Virus record (IMG/VR): IMGVR_UViG_3300028666_000123
Location: 1-20,110 of that record
DNA: 20,110 nucleotides
Direction: 5' to 3' (one strand)
DNA from: a virus
The translations under genes were made by a program, and so were the position numbers. Of this stretch, positions 19,533-20,110 are shown one piece after another. Below the pieces are notes generated by a model. That model saw nothing but the letters and a program-made list of their open reading frames with translations. It was not told the DNA's origin and searched no databases. How positions within the stretch are numbered: the first letter of the stretch is position 1; each line of letters starts with the position of its first letter.

Positions 19533-20110
19533 ATGGAAACAACACTTGTATCGTTCAAGAACGACCCGAAGCTCAAAGAGATGTTAGTGGATGAAATTGA
19601 AGTACATCGCAAAGCAGATCAAATCATCCAACGAACCTACGGAGAAGGTTCTAACGGTGATTGGAAGGGCTGTGCTGTCGGTTGCAGCATTCACTCTCTC
19701 AATAAAAAGCTTGGTAAAACGTACGCAACGAATGACCATTCTGTGTACGAAAAAGAGCTAGGCATTCCCGAATGGCTTGCACGACTTGAAGATACGATTT
19801 TCGAGGGATTACCGATTGAGGAAGCAAAGAAGTGGCCGACGAAATTTACCAAAGCTGTTCCTGTTGGGGTAAATCTTGAACCTGTTAAATGGAAGTTTTG
19901 TGCCTTTATCCTGAAAGAAGGGATTGAAAGAGTGTTAAAACTTGATATAAAAGACGACCTTAAAAAGAAAGTAGTTGATTCCATACAAGGAGTTTTGAAA
20001 TTACACGAAGACGCAATCCTCTTAGGAACATGGGCGGAGTCGGCGGCGTGGTCGGCGGCGTGGTCGGCGGCGAGGTCGGCGAGGTCGGCGGCGAGGTCGG
20101 CGGCGGCGTG
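19533..20110 (+). CDS. Phage protein with Ala/Ser/Trp/Arg repeat tail, partial at right edge
   Basis: ATG at 19533, one base after the previous stop. 192 codons are visible and the frame is open at the edge. The globular part (1-165) includes KNDPKLKEMLVDEIEVHRKA, GDWKGCAVGCSIHSLNKKLG (about 43-62), IPEWLARLEDTIFEGLPIEE and KAVPVGVNLEPVKWKFCAFI. From about residue 167 the tail repeats WAESAAWSAAWSAARSARSA, which looks like an amphipathic Ala-rich repeat helix. I have seen this combination, a CAVGCSIHSL domain followed by SAAWSAA repeats, in other phage and uncultured-virus proteins. No function is established. The repeat may have ended the assembly. Confidence 0.75.
   Translation, partial: METTLVSFKNDPKLKEMLVDEIEVHRKADQIIQRTYGEGSNGDWKGCAVGCSIHSLNKKLGKTYATNDHSVYEKELGIPEWLARLEDTIFEGLPIEEAKKWPTKFTKAVPVGVNLEPVKWKFCAFILKEGIERVLKLDIKDDLKKKVVDSIQGVLKLHEDAILLGTWAESAAWSAAWSAARSARSAARSAAA
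20032..20110 (+). repeat. GC-rich imperfect 9/12-base tandem repeat coding W/R-S-A-A
   Basis: Units of GTCGGCGGCGTG, GTCGGCGGCGAG and GTCGGCGAG follow one another to the window edge. Base composition differs sharply from the rest of the window, where such GC density is absent. The repeat is in frame, so each unit adds whole residues. Confidence 0.9.

Noticed and set aside
1-20110. CRISPR arrays, tRNA genes, integrase or restriction partner for the methyltransferase
   Set aside because: I found no regular spaced repeats, no tRNA-like cloverleaf, no recombinase motif and no endonuclease gene beside the methyltransferase.

Overview
This window is a stretch of a tailed-phage (Caudoviricetes) genome or prophage. 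It holds a complete head-and-packaging gene set: small and large terminase, portal, scaffold-like protein and a probable HK97-fold major capsid protein. Around these lie many very small, tightly overlapping genes. I see no ribosomal RNA, tRNA, integrase, tail or lysis gene. The standard genetic code works throughout. No gene identifies the host. The serine/threonine-rich membrane-anchored protein at 147-653 reminds me of proteins from Patescibacteria (CPR) sequence sets, but this is a weak impression. Many starts have no clear Shine-Dalgarno sequence, and several good -10 boxes sit so close to the ATG that the mRNA would be leaderless.

Layout. (1) From 14412 leftward to 6432 runs one long operon with ATGA, TAATATG or TGATATG junctions. 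It starts at a strong promoter with a palindromic operator (14419-14446). It carries small unknown proteins, a DUF6527-like protein, a GroES-like co-chaperonin (11711-11962), a GroEL chaperonin (9585-11138), an AT-hook protein, and small and large terminase. It ends at a rho-independent terminator (6384-6412). (2) From 6292 leftward to the window edge lie the virion genes: portal, several small proteins sharing a TPQEKAM-type motif, scaffold-like protein, capsid protein, a possible decoration protein and a membrane-anchored protein. (3) About 14447-15419 is a control region. It contains a 32-bp inverted repeat around one small leftward gene, a DnaA-box-like sequence, several hairpins, and a rightward promoter that runs directly into a terminator hairpin. 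(4) At 15420-16424 are a probable replication-initiator fragment with a frameshift in a GA tract and a solitary DNA methyltransferase, both rightward. (5) At 16539-18071 is a leftward operon with a ribbon-helix-helix-like protein, an HNH endonuclease, a coiled-coil protein, a NinG/Rap-like protein and a Zn-binding-type small protein. (6) From about 18178 to the right edge is a rightward operon of small unknown proteins. It ends in a protein with an Ala/Ser/Trp/Arg repeat tail that is cut by the window edge.

How the genes work together. The terminases, portal, scaffold and capsid protein build and fill the head. The phage-encoded GroEL/GroES pair is co-transcribed with the packaging genes and most likely folds a virion protein. 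The GroES lacks the roof hairpin, as T4 gp31 does, which would suit a large substrate such as the capsid protein. The methyltransferase, HNH and NinG-like proteins form a DNA-metabolism module on the other side of the control region.
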